A DNA stretch of 64,000 bases. It comes from Rugosimonospora africana. Lineage in GTDB: Bacteria; Actinomycetota; Actinomycetes; Mycobacteriales; Micromonosporaceae. Position 1 is the stretch's first letter. Each line of letters starts with the position of its first letter. Made by a program: the position numbers and the translations under genes. Below are positions 16,614 to 25,369 of this stretch, piece by piece. The stretch lies in the NCBI RefSeq assembly GCF_016862975.1, contig NZ_BONZ01000038.1, positions 124,001-188,000 of the forward strand, given 5' to 3'. Below the pieces are notes generated by a model, which was given only the letters and a program-made list of their open reading frames with translations, made no database searches and had not been told where the DNA came from.

Positions 16614-19600
16614 TCACGCGTGCGGCGTGATGCCGATGCCGTCGGGTGCGTTGCCGACCCGCACGTGGCCGGTGACCATACCGGTGGCGACGTCGAGCGT
16701 GGCGACGTCGTTCGCGCCGGTGTCCACCACCCAGGCGGTCGCCCCGTCCGGGCCGAAGCCGATGGCGTAGGCGCCGGCCCCGGTCGGGATGAACGCTCCC
16801 GGGGCGCCGCTGGCGACGTCGATCGGGGTGACGCCGCCCGACCCGGAGTCGGCGACGTACAGGGTGCGGTGGTCGGGTGTCAGCCGGATCGCCTGCGGGC
16901 CACCGCCGGCCGGGATGGTCGCGGTGGCGGTCCAGGTCGCGGTGTCGACGACGCTGACCGTGTTGTCCGCGGTGTTGGTGACGTACGCGTGCGCCGCGTC
17001 CGGGGCGAACGCCACGTCGAACGGCTGCGCGCCGACGGTCACCGTGTGCGTGACCGCCCCGGTCGCCGTGTCGACGACGCTGACCGTACCGCTGCCCTGG
17101 TTGGGTACCCACAGCTGCGAGCCGTCCGGACTCAGGGTGAGCCGTTGCGGGTTGGCGCCCACCCGTACCGGCGCGGAGGCGGTGTGCGTCGCGGTGGCGA
17201 TGGACTGCACCGTGCCGTCACCGAAGTTGGACACCCACACCGTCCGGCCGTCCGGCTGCGCCACGACGGATGCCGCGATGGAGCCCACCGGCACCGTGGC
17301 GGTGACCGCGTTGGTCGCCGTGTCGATGACCGTGACGTCGTTCGAGTTGTTGTTCGCCACGTACGCCTCGGCACCGTCCGGAGTCAGCGCCACGCCGTCC
17401 GGTCCGCTGCCGACCGGGATCGGCGGACCGGCGGTGTGCGTGCCGACGTCCACCGGCGTGAGCGTCGCGTCGCTGTAGTTGGACACGTACGCGGTCGGGA
17501 TCCGCTGCCCGGCCGCGGCGACGGTGACGAGGATGCCGGTCCGGGCGAGCACCGCCCCGCCCGCACCGGTTCCGGTGACCGTCGCCGAGTAGTAGCCGGC
17601 CGCCAGGTCGCTTCGCGCGCTGACGGTCACCGGAAGGCTCGCTGCGGCGCCGGCCGCCGCGGTGACCGTGGCACCGGTCGGGGTGACGGTCAGCCCGTCG
17701 GGTGCCGTGACGCTCCAGCTGACCGTCGCCGCGACGGTTCCCTGCGTGTTGTCCACGACCACCGAGCCGCTCGTGGAGCCGCCCGGTGCCAGGCGCAGTT
17801 GCGCCGGGTCGGTACGCAGGAACGCCCGGGTGGCCGCGGGGAACCGGACGGGACCGGCCGGGTACGACGGCGGGCGCGCACCGGTGGCGGTACCCCAGTG
17901 GTGGTCCGGAGCCGGCGACAGGTCGAAGGACAGCGTGGTGCGCCCCTTGCCGGGCAGGGCGATCCAGGTGCGCTGGGTGGCCGCGCCGTTGACGCGCAAC
18001 CCGTGCACGTACGGGTTGGCGGTGGCGGCGGCCGGCGCGGTGACGCTCAGCTCGCGGCCCGCGCCGAGGTCGACCTCCGCGCGCGGGAACAGCGGGCTGC
18101 CGACGACCAGTGCGGGTACCCCGGGGGTCTGCGGGTACACGCCGAGCGCCGACCAGACGTACCAGGAACTCATCGCTCCGCAGTCGTCGTTGCCCGGTTC
18201 CCCGCCCGGAGTCGGCGCGTACAGCTGGGTCTCGATGCGCCGCACCGTCTCCTGGGTCTTCCAGGGCGCCCCGGCGGCGAGGTACGCGTACGGGGTGCCG
18301 AACGTGGGCTCGTTGCCCTGCCAGTGGTACGGCCGGTCCGGCCCGGCGTTGAGCTGGGTGAAGTAGTCGTCGAGCCGGGCGATGGCGGCGGCGTCCCCGC
18401 CGATGCCCTGGATCACTCCGCGCAGGTTCTGCGGAACCATCCAGGTGTACTGGGCCGCGTTGCCCTCCTGGAAGCCGTTCTGCCCGAACCCGCCGGTGTC
18501 CTGGAAGCCCGGCCCGGGCGGGAACGCGCCATCGGCGTCGCGCGGGGCGGCGTAGCCGGTGGCGGTGTCGAAGACGTTCGACCAGTTCTGCGACCGGGTC
18601 AGGTAGCGCGCCGCCGTGGCCCGGTCGCCGACCGCTGAGGCCAGCCGGGAGATGGCGAAGTCGTCGACGGCGTACTCCAGCGTCTCAGAGGCGCCGTTGG
18701 GTAGCGGGCTGATCGAACTCGAGCCGGTGTTGGGCACGTACCCGCGCTCCAGGTACTCGGGCAGCGACGGCCGCTCGACGTACCAGCCCTGGCCGGGCGG
18801 GCTGGTGGTGTCCTCGGCGCCCTTGCGCATCGCGGCCAGCGCGGCGGCGGTGTCGAAGCCGCGGGCGCCGAACGCGTACGCCGACGCGATGATGGCACCG
18901 GCCGGGTCACCGTTCATCACACCGGTGTAGCCGGCCGCGACCGGCCACTTCGGCAGCCATCCGCCCTGGGCGGCGTCGCGGACCAGCGAGGAGACCAGTT
19001 GGCTGGTCACGTCCGGCGCGATCGCGGCCAGCAGCGGGATCTCCGACCGGTAGATGTCCCAGCCGGAGTAGTTCGCGTACTGCGCCTGGCCGCGGGGCAG
19101 GGTGTGCACGGCACCGTCGAAGCCCCGGTACCGGCCGTCCGCGTCGGAGAACACGGTCGGCATGAGCATCGCGTGGTACAGCGCCGTGTAGAACGTGCGT
19201 CGCTGGTCGGCAGTCCCGCCCCCGATCCGGATCGCCCGCAGCCTGGTGTCCCAGTCGTGCGCGGTCGCCGCCGCCTGCCGGTCGACGTCCCAGGTGCCGG
19301 CCTCGGCGCGCAGGTTCGCCTCGGCACCGGCGACGCTCACGTAGGACACCGCGACCCGCACTCCCACCACCGGATCGTTCCGGGTGTCGAAGCTGACGTA
19401 CCCGCCCGCGACGGTGCCCGACGCCGTGTCGCCCGCGGTCGTGTCGCCCGCCGCCGTGTCGCCCGCCGCCGTGCCGCCCCAGGTGCCATGGGCGGCGAAC
19501 GGCCGGTCGAAGCGGGCCGCGAAGTAGAGGGTGTAGCTGTCCGGCTGTCCGCAGAACCGGCCGCTGCTCACCTGGCCGGTGACCTCCCGGTCGCCGGCCA

Positions 19601-20231
19601 CGGCGAACGTCGCGCCGGCGCCGCCGTTGGCACTGCCGGCCACCTTGACCAGCAGGTTGGCCCGATCGGTCCGCGGGTAGGTCAGCTCCCCCAGGCCGGT
19701 GCGCGCGGTCGCGGTGAGGTCGGCCGTGACGCCGTTGTCGAGACCGACCCGGTACCGGCCGGGGCTGGCCGACTCGTTCGCGTGGCTGAACGCGACGCTG
19801 GCCGAGCTGGGGTCGGCGGGAAGCACCCCGACGGTCGGCAGGAACGGCACGTCGCCCGCGATGGAACAGCCGACTCCGGACAGGTGGGTCAGGCTGAACC
19901 CGGTGATGCTGGAGTCGGTGTACCGGTAGCCGCCGCCGGCAGGCCGCCCCGGCGTGTCCGGGCTCCACTGCACCATCCCGAACGGCGCGGTCGCCCCCGG
20001 AAAGGCGTCCACGTCGCCCACCACGTCGCCCCCACTGCCGGTACCGATGAACGGGTCGACCAGGGTGACCGGGTGGTCGACCAGGGCCGCCGCGGCACCG
20101 GTCGCGGCCGAGGCCGGAACCGCCGGGGCGGCGAGAGCGGCCACCACGGTGAGGCCGAGCAGGCCGGCACCGGCGCCGGTTGAGGCTCTGCGCGTTCTGC
20201 CGAACACGGACACGCGACGGGTTCGGGACAT
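16614..20231 (-). CDS. GH92 alpha-mannosidase with C-terminal YVTN beta-propeller
   Basis: 1205 residues. Signal peptide (~1-43, Ala-rich, cleavage near SAATG). GH92 catalytic region (~50-770) opens with VDPFIGTGSGGDVVGDVDAFPGATAPFGMVQWSPDT and carries the family landmarks GYSGWD-like NYSGWDIYRSE, GNEPTFGTPYAY and GNDDCGAMSSWYVWSALG. A NEW3-like Ig domain (~805-905) follows, then seven YVTN/NHL-type blades of ~42 residues (~910-1205; DVTVIDTATNAVTATVPVG, repeated LTPDG). GH92 enzymes are Ca2+-dependent exo-alpha-mannosidases acting on high-mannose N-glycans. The next gene is a PNGase A-like amidase, 35 nt away, so the two probably form one secreted N-glycan-degrading operon. The propeller fusion is unusual and may bind protein or wall. 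Confidence 0.93.
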   Translation of the reverse strand: MSRTRRVSVFGRTRRASTGAGAGLLGLTVVAALAAPAVPASAATGAAAALVDHPVTLVDPFIGTGSGGDVVGDVDAFPGATAPFGMVQWSPDTPGRPAGGGYRYTDSSITGFSLTHLSGVGCSIAGDVPFLPTVGVLPADPSSASVAFSHANESASPGRYRVGLDNGVTADLTATARTGLGELTYPRTDRANLLVKVAGSANGGAGATFAVAGDREVTGQVSSGRFCGQPDSYTLYFAARFDRPFAAHGTWGGTAAGDTAAGDTTAGDTASGTVAGGYVSFDTRNDPVVGVRVAVSYVSVAGAEANLRAEAGTWDVDRQAAATAHDWDTRLRAIRIGGGTADQRRTFYTALYHAMLMPTVFSDADGRYRGFDGAVHTLPRGQAQYANYSGWDIYRSEIPLLAAIAPDVTSQLVSSLVRDAAQGGWLPKWPVAAGYTGVMNGDPAGAIIASAYAFGARGFDTAAALAAMRKGAEDTTSPPGQGWYVERPSLPEYLERGYVPNTGSSSISPLPNGASETLEYAVDDFAISRLASAVGDRATAARYLTRSQNWSNVFDTATGYAAPRDADGAFPPGPGFQDTGGFGQNGFQEGNAAQYTWMVPQNLRGVIQGIGGDAAAIARLDDYFTQLNAGPDRPYHWQGNEPTFGTPYAYLAAGAPWKTQETVRRIETQLYAPTPGGEPGNDDCGAMSSWYVWSALGVYPQTPGVPALVVGSPLFPRAEVDLGAGRELSVTAPAAATANPYVHGLRVNGAATQRTWIALPGKGRTTLSFDLSPAPDHHWGTATGARPPSYPAGPVRFPAATRAFLRTDPAQLRLAPGGSTSGSVVVDNTQGTVAATVSWSVTAPDGLTVTPTGATVTAAAGAAASLPVTVSARSDLAAGYYSATVTGTGAGGAVLARTGILVTVAAAGQRIPTAYVSNYSDATLTPVDVGTHTAGPPIPVGSGPDGVALTPDGAEAYVANNNSNDVTVIDTATNAVTATVPVGSIAASVVAQPDGRTVWVSNFGDGTVQSIATATHTASAPVRVGANPQRLTLSPDGSQLWVPNQGSGTVSVVDTATGAVTHTVTVGAQPFDVAFAPDAAHAYVTNTADNTVSVVDTATWTATATIPAGGGPQAIRLTPDHRTLYVADSGSGGVTPIDVASGAPGAFIPTGAGAYAIGFGPDGATAWVVDTGANDVATLDVATGMVTGHVRVGNAPDGIGITPHA

Positions 20232-20352
20232 CGGCTCTCCTGTCCAGCGGCTGGTGCGCCGGGCGGCTGGGCCGGTGGCGCCCTTAACTGGATCTCACTA
20301 TCGTCGATGGCCGATGTCAACCGCTCCCGAGCGCGCGAGCCCGGGGACTCGC

Positions 20353-20649
20353 TCAGTCGAACAGCTCGCTCAGGAAGCCGCCACGGTGGCGCTTGTCGTG
20401 GCGGCGGTCGTCGTAGTGGCGCTCGCGGTGATGCTCGGGACGGCGGTACGAGTCGTAACCGGCCGCGAACTGCGGGTCGGTCGACGGGTAACCGGCCGCC
20501 GGGTGGCTGTCGGCCTCCGCGTCGATCAGGCGGTCCAGCTCGCCCCGGTCGAGGAAGACGCCGCGGCACTCGGCGCACTGGTCGATGTGGATGCCGCCGC
20601 GCTCGTAGGTCCGCATGGTCGCGTGGCACTTCGGGCAGATCAGATCCAC
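20353..20649 (-). CDS. TFIIB-type zinc-ribbon protein
   Basis: 98 residues from the GTG at 20649, 5 nt after a strong AGGAGG. The N-terminal ~45 residues are a zf-TFIIB knuckle pair (CPKCHATM...CAECRGVFLDRGELDRL) with four Cys ligands. The C-terminal half is a hydrophilic His/Arg/Tyr/Asp-rich tail ending in GGFLSELFD. Homologues are widespread in actinobacteria and of unknown role. The tail length and His content suggest metal or nucleic-acid contact, which is speculation. It lies downstream of the stress-protein gene but is separated from it by a 16-bp terminator. Confidence 0.85.
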   Translation of the reverse strand: MDLICPKCHATMRTYERGGIHIDQCAECRGVFLDRGELDRLIDAEADSHPAAGYPSTDPQFAAGYDSYRRPEHHRERHYDDRRHDKRHRGGFLSELFD

Positions 20650-20683
20650 CGGCTCCTCCTGGTGTAGGTGACAGACGCCCCGT

Positions 20684-20721
20684 GGGAGGGGTCGGCGCGC
20701 CCCACCGCGCCGACCCCTCCC
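20684..20721 (-). terminator. Terminator after the stress-protein gene
   Basis: Perfect 16-bp stem (arms 20684-20699 and 20706-20721, loop of 6 nt), the strongest hairpin of this region, 56 nt after the stop of the minus-strand stress-protein gene. Confidence 0.85.
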
Positions 20722-20777
20722 GCCGCCGGTACGGCGGCGCGCCTGCCCCGGGGAGTAGGCAGGACTTCCGCCGGCGG

Positions 20778-21269
20778 TCAGGTTCGAGGCAGGAGCCCGG
20801 CCTGGCCAAGGATGACCCGGGCCCGCTCGGCCTGACCGCCGGTCGCGATCACGTCGTAGTGCGCGGCGGCCAGCGACCGGACCGCGGAGAAGTCGCGGCG
20901 GCCGCGGGTGACCGCGTGTGCCAGGAATCCGAACAGCGCCCCCCACACGGCACCGACGAGCAGACCGGCCGCCACCATCGCCAGCCACCGGTGCCCGGTG
21001 GTGAACAGGCTCAGCAGGATGCCGACGAAGAGGCCGAACCAGGCGCCGGTACCGGCACCGGACAGCGCGGCCCGGGCCCTGGTGAGCCGGCCGGTGACCT
21101 TCTCGACCAGCCGCAGGTCCGACCCGACGATGCTCAGCTCGGCGACCGGGAACCCGTCGTCGGACAGCCGGTCGACGGCCGCCTGCGCCGCCGCGTAGTC
21201 GGTGTAGCGGGTCACCGTGTTCCACGCCATCGACGCCTGGTTGAACTCGGGATCCGCCACCGGCATCAT
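20778..21269 (-). CDS. General stress protein 17M-like membrane protein
   Basis: 163 residues; ATG ATG at 21269/21266 with GAGGAG about 10 nt upstream. N-terminal ~60 residues fold as the YflT/GSP17M alpha-beta domain (VTRYTDYAAAQAAVDRLSDDGFPVAELSIVGSDLRLVE). A Gly-rich pair of membrane helices follows (~75-125; WFGLFVGILLSLF, AAGLLVGAVWGALFGFLAH), then a C-terminal domain with DVIATGGQAERARVIL. Such proteins are induced by general stress in actinobacteria and firmicutes; biochemical role is not established. Confidence 0.88.
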   Translation of the reverse strand: MMPVADPEFNQASMAWNTVTRYTDYAAAQAAVDRLSDDGFPVAELSIVGSDLRLVEKVTGRLTRARAALSGAGTGAWFGLFVGILLSLFTTGHRWLAMVAAGLLVGAVWGALFGFLAHAVTRGRRDFSAVRSLAAAHYDVIATGGQAERARVILGQAGLLPRT

Positions 21270-21289
21270 GATCGGTCAACTCCTCATCG

Positions 21290-21328
21290 GCTGGCGTGCC
21301 GGCCGGTGCTGCCGACCGGCACGCCAGC
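21290..21328. repeat. 13-bp inverted repeat upstream of the stress-protein gene
   Basis: Arms GCTGGCGTGCCGG (21290-21302) and its complement (21316-21328) enclose 13 nt in the spacer between the stress-protein start and the response-regulator gene. It is placed where an operator or a 5'-leader hairpin would act; it is not behind any gene end, so it is not a terminator. Confidence 0.55.
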
Positions 21329-21404
21329 AACTCTGCACCGGCTGTGTTCAGGGCAGCCGGCACGATCCGTGAAGAAACGATGAAGACGCCCCACCCGGCT
21401 CGGG

Positions 21405-21410
21405 GACAAT
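21405..21410 (+). promoter_or_regulatory. Leaderless -10 box of the response-regulator gene
   Basis: GACAAT lies 6 nt before the ATG at 21417 with TGAAGA 18 nt further upstream as a possible -35. This spacing favours the ATG at 21417 over the GTG at 21411 as translation start. Confidence 0.5.
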
Positions 21411-22124
21411 GTGCCGATGGACAAGGGCGACCCCGCCGCGCGGGTACTGGTCGTGGAAGACGACCCGCTCCTCGCTCAGCTCGTCATCAAGTACCTGGAG
21501 CGGGAGGACTTCGCCGTCGAGCACGCCCCGGACGGCGTCGAGGCGGTGACCCGGGCCGGCCACTTCGCTCCCGACGTGATGGTCCTGGACATCGGGCTGC
21601 CGCGGCTCGACGGCCTGGAGGTCGCCCGGCGGGTGCGCCGGTTCAGCGACTGTTACATCATCATGCTCACCGCTCGGGACGACGAGGTCGACAAGCTCGT
21701 CGGCCTCGCGGTCGGCGCCGACGACTACCTGACCAAGCCGTTCAGCCACCGGGAGCTCGTCGCGCGGGTCAAGGCGATGTTGCGCCGGCCGCGCCACGCG
21801 GATCGCGCGGACGACGACGACGCCCTGCGCGTGGGGCCGCTGCGCGTGGACCGGGCCGCCCGCGAGATCCACCTCGGCGACCGGTCGATCACTCTGACTC
21901 CCCGGGAGTTCGACCTGATCGCCACGCTCGCCGCGAACCCGCGCCTGGTGCTCTCCCGTCGGCAGCTCATCGACGCCGTCTGGGGTACCGGCTGGGGCGG
22001 GGACGAGCGCATGGTCGACGTACACATCCGCAACCTGCGCCGCAAGCTCGGCGACGACGCCGCCTCGCCGCGCTTCGTCCGTACCGTGCGCGGTGCCGGC
22101 TACCGGATCGGCACCGGGCGGTGA
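21411..22124 (+). CDS. OmpR-family response regulator
   Basis: 237 residues from GTG 21411 (235 from ATG 21417, which I think more likely). Receiver domain (~9-125) with the acidic pocket VVEDD, phospho-acceptor Asp60 in MVLDIGLP, Thr in MLTARD and Lys in LTKPF; C-terminal winged helix (~140-235; LTPREFDLIATLAANP, VDVHIRNLRRKLG, VRGAGYRIG). It overlaps the histidine-kinase gene by 4 nt (GTGA), so both are made together. Likely targets are unknown; the divergent stress-protein gene and the downstream antiporter operon are candidates by position only. Confidence 0.95.
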   Translation: MPMDKGDPAARVLVVEDDPLLAQLVIKYLEREDFAVEHAPDGVEAVTRAGHFAPDVMVLDIGLPRLDGLEVARRVRRFSDCYIIMLTARDDEVDKLVGLAVGADDYLTKPFSHRELVARVKAMLRRPRHADRADDDDALRVGPLRVDRAAREIHLGDRSITLTPREFDLIATLAANPRLVLSRRQLIDAVWGTGWGGDERMVDVHIRNLRRKLGDDAASPRFVRTVRGAGYRIGTGR

Positions 22125-23230
22125 CCGGCGCCGTGCCCCGCCAGGCGACACTGCGTACCCGACTGGTCGTCGGCAACCTGGTGCTCATCGCCAGTGCGCT
22201 CGCCGTGACCTGGGCGGTGGCCACCGTCGCCGGCCCGCCGCTGTTCCGCGACCACATCGAGCAGGACCAGGCACTCCCACCCGGCCTGCTCGACCGCGCC
22301 GAACAGGCGTTCCACATCGCCAACCTGCTCCAGGTGCTGCTCGCGACCGCGATCGCCGCCGCTCTGACGGTCGGGTTGAGCCTGCTCATCACCCGCCCGA
22401 TCAGCCGCACCATCACCGCCATGGCCGCCACCTCGGCCCGCCTCGCGCAGGGCGACTACACCGCCCGGCTGATACCGGGGCGCGCCAGCCGGGAGGTGCA
22501 CACCCTCGCCGGCACCATGAACACCCTGGCCACCAGGATCCAGAACACCGAAGCCACCCGGCGGCGCCTGCTGACCGATCTCGCCCACGAGATGCGCACC
22601 CCGCTGGCCGCCATCGACGGCTACCTGGAGGCGATCCACGACGGCATCGAGACCGCCGACCCGCCGACCATCGCGATCCTGCGCGGCCAGCTGCAGAAGC
22701 TGGTCCGGCTCGCGGACGACATCAACGCGGTGTCGGCCGCGGACGAGCACCGCCTGAAGGTCGCCGTCCGGCCCACCCCGCTGGACGTGATCATCGAGGA
22801 CGCGGCCGGGTCGCTGCGCCCGGCCTACTCCGCCAAAGGCGTCACGCTGGGCATCGCGGGCGCTCCCGGCACGCTCGTCGACGCCGACCCGGCCCGGATC
22901 GGCCAGGTACTCGTCAACGTGCTGAACAACGCGCTCCGGCACACTCCGCCGGGCGGCCGGGTCGACATCGGCACCGGTGCCGGAACCACCACGGTGGAGA
23001 TCACGATCAGCGACACCGGCGAGGGGATCGCGCCCGAACACCTCCCGTACCTGTTCGAGCGTTTCTACCGGGCGCACCCCTCGGGCCGCCATCACGACCA
23101 GGGATCGGGCGTCGGCCTGACCATCAGCCGCGCCATCGTGGCCACGCACGCGGGTTCCATCGCCGCCGACTCGCCGGGGCCCGGACGCGGCACCACCGTC
23201 ACCATCAAGCTGCCGGCCAGCAGGCTCTGA
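22121..23230 (+). CDS. Sensor histidine kinase
   Basis: 369 residues, GTG start overlapping the response-regulator stop. Two membrane helices (~14-37 and ~68-90) enclose only ~30 extracytoplasmic residues (GPPLFRDHIEQDQALPPGLLDRAEQAFH), so a large external ligand domain is absent. A HAMP domain (~91-145), DHp helix with phospho-acceptor His156 in LAHEMRTPLAAIDG, and HATPase with N-box NVLNNALRHT, G1 DTGEGIAPE, F-box LFERFYRAH and G2 GSGVGLTI follow. The short sensor loop resembles kinases that sense envelope or membrane state. Confidence 0.95.
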   Translation: MTGAVPRQATLRTRLVVGNLVLIASALAVTWAVATVAGPPLFRDHIEQDQALPPGLLDRAEQAFHIANLLQVLLATAIAAALTVGLSLLITRPISRTITAMAATSARLAQGDYTARLIPGRASREVHTLAGTMNTLATRIQNTEATRRRLLTDLAHEMRTPLAAIDGYLEAIHDGIETADPPTIAILRGQLQKLVRLADDINAVSAADEHRLKVAVRPTPLDVIIEDAAGSLRPAYSAKGVTLGIAGAPGTLVDADPARIGQVLVNVLNNALRHTPPGGRVDIGTGAGTTTVEITISDTGEGIAPEHLPYLFERFYRAHPSGRHHDQGSGVGLTISRAIVATHAGSIAADSPGPGRGTTVTIKLPASRL

Positions 23231-23294
23231 CGCGCCGGTGCGTCGCCCCGGTACGTGGCCTCGGCGCGCGGCCCCGGTGCGCGGCCCCGGTGCG

Positions 23295-24488
23295 TCACCC
23301 CGGAAGTCCGGCAACCGGGGGCGAGGTCCCGGAGCGGCGACGGGCCAGCCGCCGGGCGAGAGGTTCAGCGGTACGAGCGAGCAACGGCCCAGCGACCGCG
23401 AGGATGAGCACGTAGGCGGCCGCGAGCGGGCCGAGCCGCGGCTGGACGCCGGCGGTGACGGCCAGGCCGGCGATGACGATGTTGAACTCACCGCGCGGCA
23501 GGAGCGCCGCGCCGGCACGGGCACGGCTGGTACGGGACGCTCCGGCGCGCGCGGCGGCCACCCAACCGGTGGCGAACTTGGTGACGATGCCGGCCAGGGC
23601 GAGCACCGCGGCGGCGCCGAGAACGGGCGGCAGGTCGGCGGGGTTGGTGCGCAGGCCGAAGAAGACGAAGAAGACCGCGGCGAACAGGTCGCGGAGCGGG
23701 GTGAGCAGGCTGCGGGCTGCGTGGGCCAGCGGTCCGGACAGGGCGATACCGACCAGGAAGGCCCCGACGGCGGCCGAGACCTGCAGTTCCTCGGCGACAC
23801 CGGCGACCAGGATGGTCAGCCCCAGGACCTTGAGCAGGAGAACCTCGTCGTTCGGGCTGGCGACGAACCGTTGCACGATGCGACCGTGACGCAGCGCCAG
23901 ATAGAGGATCGCCGCCACGGTCGCTATCGCGATGGCGAGCGCGCCCAGGCCGCCGAGCAGGCCGACGCCCGCGAGGAGCGCGGTGAGGATCGGCAGGTAG
24001 ACGGCCATGGTGAGGTCTTCCATGACCAGCAGCGACAGCACCGTGGGAGCCTCCCGGTTGCCCAGCCAGCCCAGGTCGCCCATCACCTTGGAGGTGATGC
24101 CCGAGGACGTGACGTAGGTGATCCCGCCCAGAGCCACGGCGGCGACCGGCCCCCAGCCCAGGATCAGCGCCGCGGCCACGCCTGGAGCGGCGTTGAGGAG
24201 GAGGTCGATCAGCCCACCGCCGCCGGAGGTGCGCAGGCCGGCGGCGAGCTCGTCGGCGTTGTACTCCAGGCCGAGGCTGAACAACAGCAGGACGACACCG
24301 ATCTCGGCGCCGGTGGAGAAGAACTCTTCGCTGGCCGACAGCGGCCACAGCCCGCCGGCGCCGAACGCGAGCCCGGCCAGCAGGTACAAGGGAATCGGCG
24401 AGATCGAGAACCGCACCGAGACGGCGCCGAGCAGCCCCAGGCCGAGGATGACCGCGCCCAGTTCGATCAGTAGTACCGACGTGTGCAT
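23295..24488 (-). CDS. Cation:proton antiporter, CPA2 family (KhtU-like)
   Basis: 397 residues from the ATG at 24488. Eleven to thirteen predicted helices; the CPA2 fold is marked by LLLFSLGLEYNADELAAGLR, YVTSSGITSKVMGDLGWLGNREAPTVLSLLVMEDLTMAVYLP (the helix-5 Asp is in VMEDLTM) and VGAFLVGIALSGPL. It should exchange K+ (or Na+) for H+ across the membrane. It begins 7 nt after the gene of a TrkA-C-type regulatory subunit, the standard KhtT-KhtU order. Confidence 0.93.
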   Translation of the reverse strand: MHTSVLLIELGAVILGLGLLGAVSVRFSISPIPLYLLAGLAFGAGGLWPLSASEEFFSTGAEIGVVLLLFSLGLEYNADELAAGLRTSGGGGLIDLLLNAAPGVAAALILGWGPVAAVALGGITYVTSSGITSKVMGDLGWLGNREAPTVLSLLVMEDLTMAVYLPILTALLAGVGLLGGLGALAIAIATVAAILYLALRHGRIVQRFVASPNDEVLLLKVLGLTILVAGVAEELQVSAAVGAFLVGIALSGPLAHAARSLLTPLRDLFAAVFFVFFGLRTNPADLPPVLGAAAVLALAGIVTKFATGWVAAARAGASRTSRARAGAALLPRGEFNIVIAGLAVTAGVQPRLGPLAAAYVLILAVAGPLLARTAEPLARRLARRRSGTSPPVAGLPG

Positions 24489-24495
24489 GAGCCGC

Positions 24496-24981
24496 TCAGC
24501 CGGTACCGGTGAGGATGTCGGAGACCGTGGCGGTGCCCTCGGCGGTACCGATGGCGACGACGACGTCACCGGCGCCGAACACGAAGTCCGGGCGAGGGCT
24601 CGCGATCACCTCACGGCCGCGGACCACCGCCACGATCGACGCGCCGGTACGCGTACGTGCCCGGGTGTCGCCCAACGACCGGCCGTCGAACGGCGACCCG
24701 TCGGCGATCGGCACCTGGACGCTGACCAGACCCTCAACCTGCCGGTGCAGTTCGGCCAGGCGCTCCACGACCCGGGCCGCACCGAGCAGTTCGGCCAACG
24801 TGTTGGCCTCCTCCACGCTGAGCGCGACGGTGTCGGCGGCGCTCTCGATGTCGTCGCGGCGGTACACGATCAGGTCCCGGCGGCCGTTGTGGTGGGACAC
24901 CACGCCGACCCGCCGGCCCCGGGCGGTGGCCAGCACGTGCTTGAGACCGATCCCCGGCAGCGGTACACGTTCGACGTCCAC
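24496..24981 (-). CDS. TrkA-C-type regulatory subunit of the antiporter (KhtT-like)
   Basis: 161 residues from the GTG at 24981, chosen because GGGAG lies 8 nt upstream. The N-terminal ~70 residues (VERVPLPGIGLKHVLATARGRRVGVVSHHNGRRDLIVYRRDD) match the KhtT N-domain. The C-terminal ~85 residues form a TrkA-C (RCK-C) domain (VPIADGSPFDGRSLGD, VVRGREVIASPRPDFVFGAGDVVVAIGT) that binds a nucleotide and gates the antiporter. Encoded directly before the antiporter gene. Confidence 0.92.
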   Translation of the reverse strand: MDVERVPLPGIGLKHVLATARGRRVGVVSHHNGRRDLIVYRRDDIESAADTVALSVEEANTLAELLGAARVVERLAELHRQVEGLVSVQVPIADGSPFDGRSLGDTRARTRTGASIVAVVRGREVIASPRPDFVFGAGDVVVAIGTAEGTATVSDILTGTG

Positions 24982-25062
24982 GAGCCTGTCTCCCTCTTCT
25001 CCGGGTGCCACCCGGGGCACCGCACTGGATTTCCTTTCCTGACTGCCACAAACGGCGGCGGG

Positions 25063-25090
25063 CCGGGGATCGCGGATCCGCGATCCCCGG
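25063..25090. repeat. 28-bp perfect palindrome
   Basis: A fully self-complementary 28-bp sequence centred on GGATCC (25075-25078 region), lying between the 54-aa membrane-protein gene and the KhtT-like gene. It can form a 12-14-bp hairpin or serve as a dimeric protein site. A second hairpin follows at 25104-25134. Confidence 0.8.
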
Positions 25091-25103
25091 CGAAGCCGCG
25101 GCC

Positions 25104-25134
25104 GGGCGCCGGCCGGTGCAGCCGGCCGGCGCCC
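25104..25134 (-). terminator. Terminator after the 54-aa membrane-protein gene
   Basis: Perfect 13-bp inverted repeat (GGGCGCCGGCCGG, loop TGCAG, complementary arm) starting 7 nt after the stop codon of the minus-strand small gene. Confidence 0.75.
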
Positions 25135-25141
25135 GCTGGGC

Positions 25142-25306
25142 TCAGACGCTCGCCAGAGCGCCGTAGACCGATCCGGGGATGCCGGCGATCACCAGCAGCC
25201 CGAGCCCGACGACGCCCAGAGGGGGTTCGTCGCGTCGCAGCATCGCGGCCATCAGAACGATCCCCGCCGCGACCAGGAGCAGGGTGAAAACGAAAAGAAT
25301 GATCAA
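25142..25306 (-). CDS. Small two-helix membrane protein
   Basis: 54 residues starting with TTG at 25306, 6 nt after a perfect GGAGG (25317-25313). No ATG or GTG start fits the hydrophobic part. Sequence: helix 1 LIILFVFTLLLVAAGIVLMAAML, a short charged turn RRDEPP, helix 2 LGVVGLGLLVIAGIPGSVYGAL. It is the first gene on the minus strand before the KhtT-KhtU-like pair, and two hairpins separate them. It could be a small partner of the antiporter or an independent membrane peptide; no family recognised. Confidence 0.7.
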   Translation of the reverse strand: MIILFVFTLLLVAAGIVLMAAMLRRDEPPLGVVGLGLLVIAGIPGSVYGALASV

Positions 25307-25369
25307 GACAAGCCTCCGTGGCCAGGTGAGACCCCTCGGCGCCTCGGCGCGAGGGGGTACGGGTGAGGA

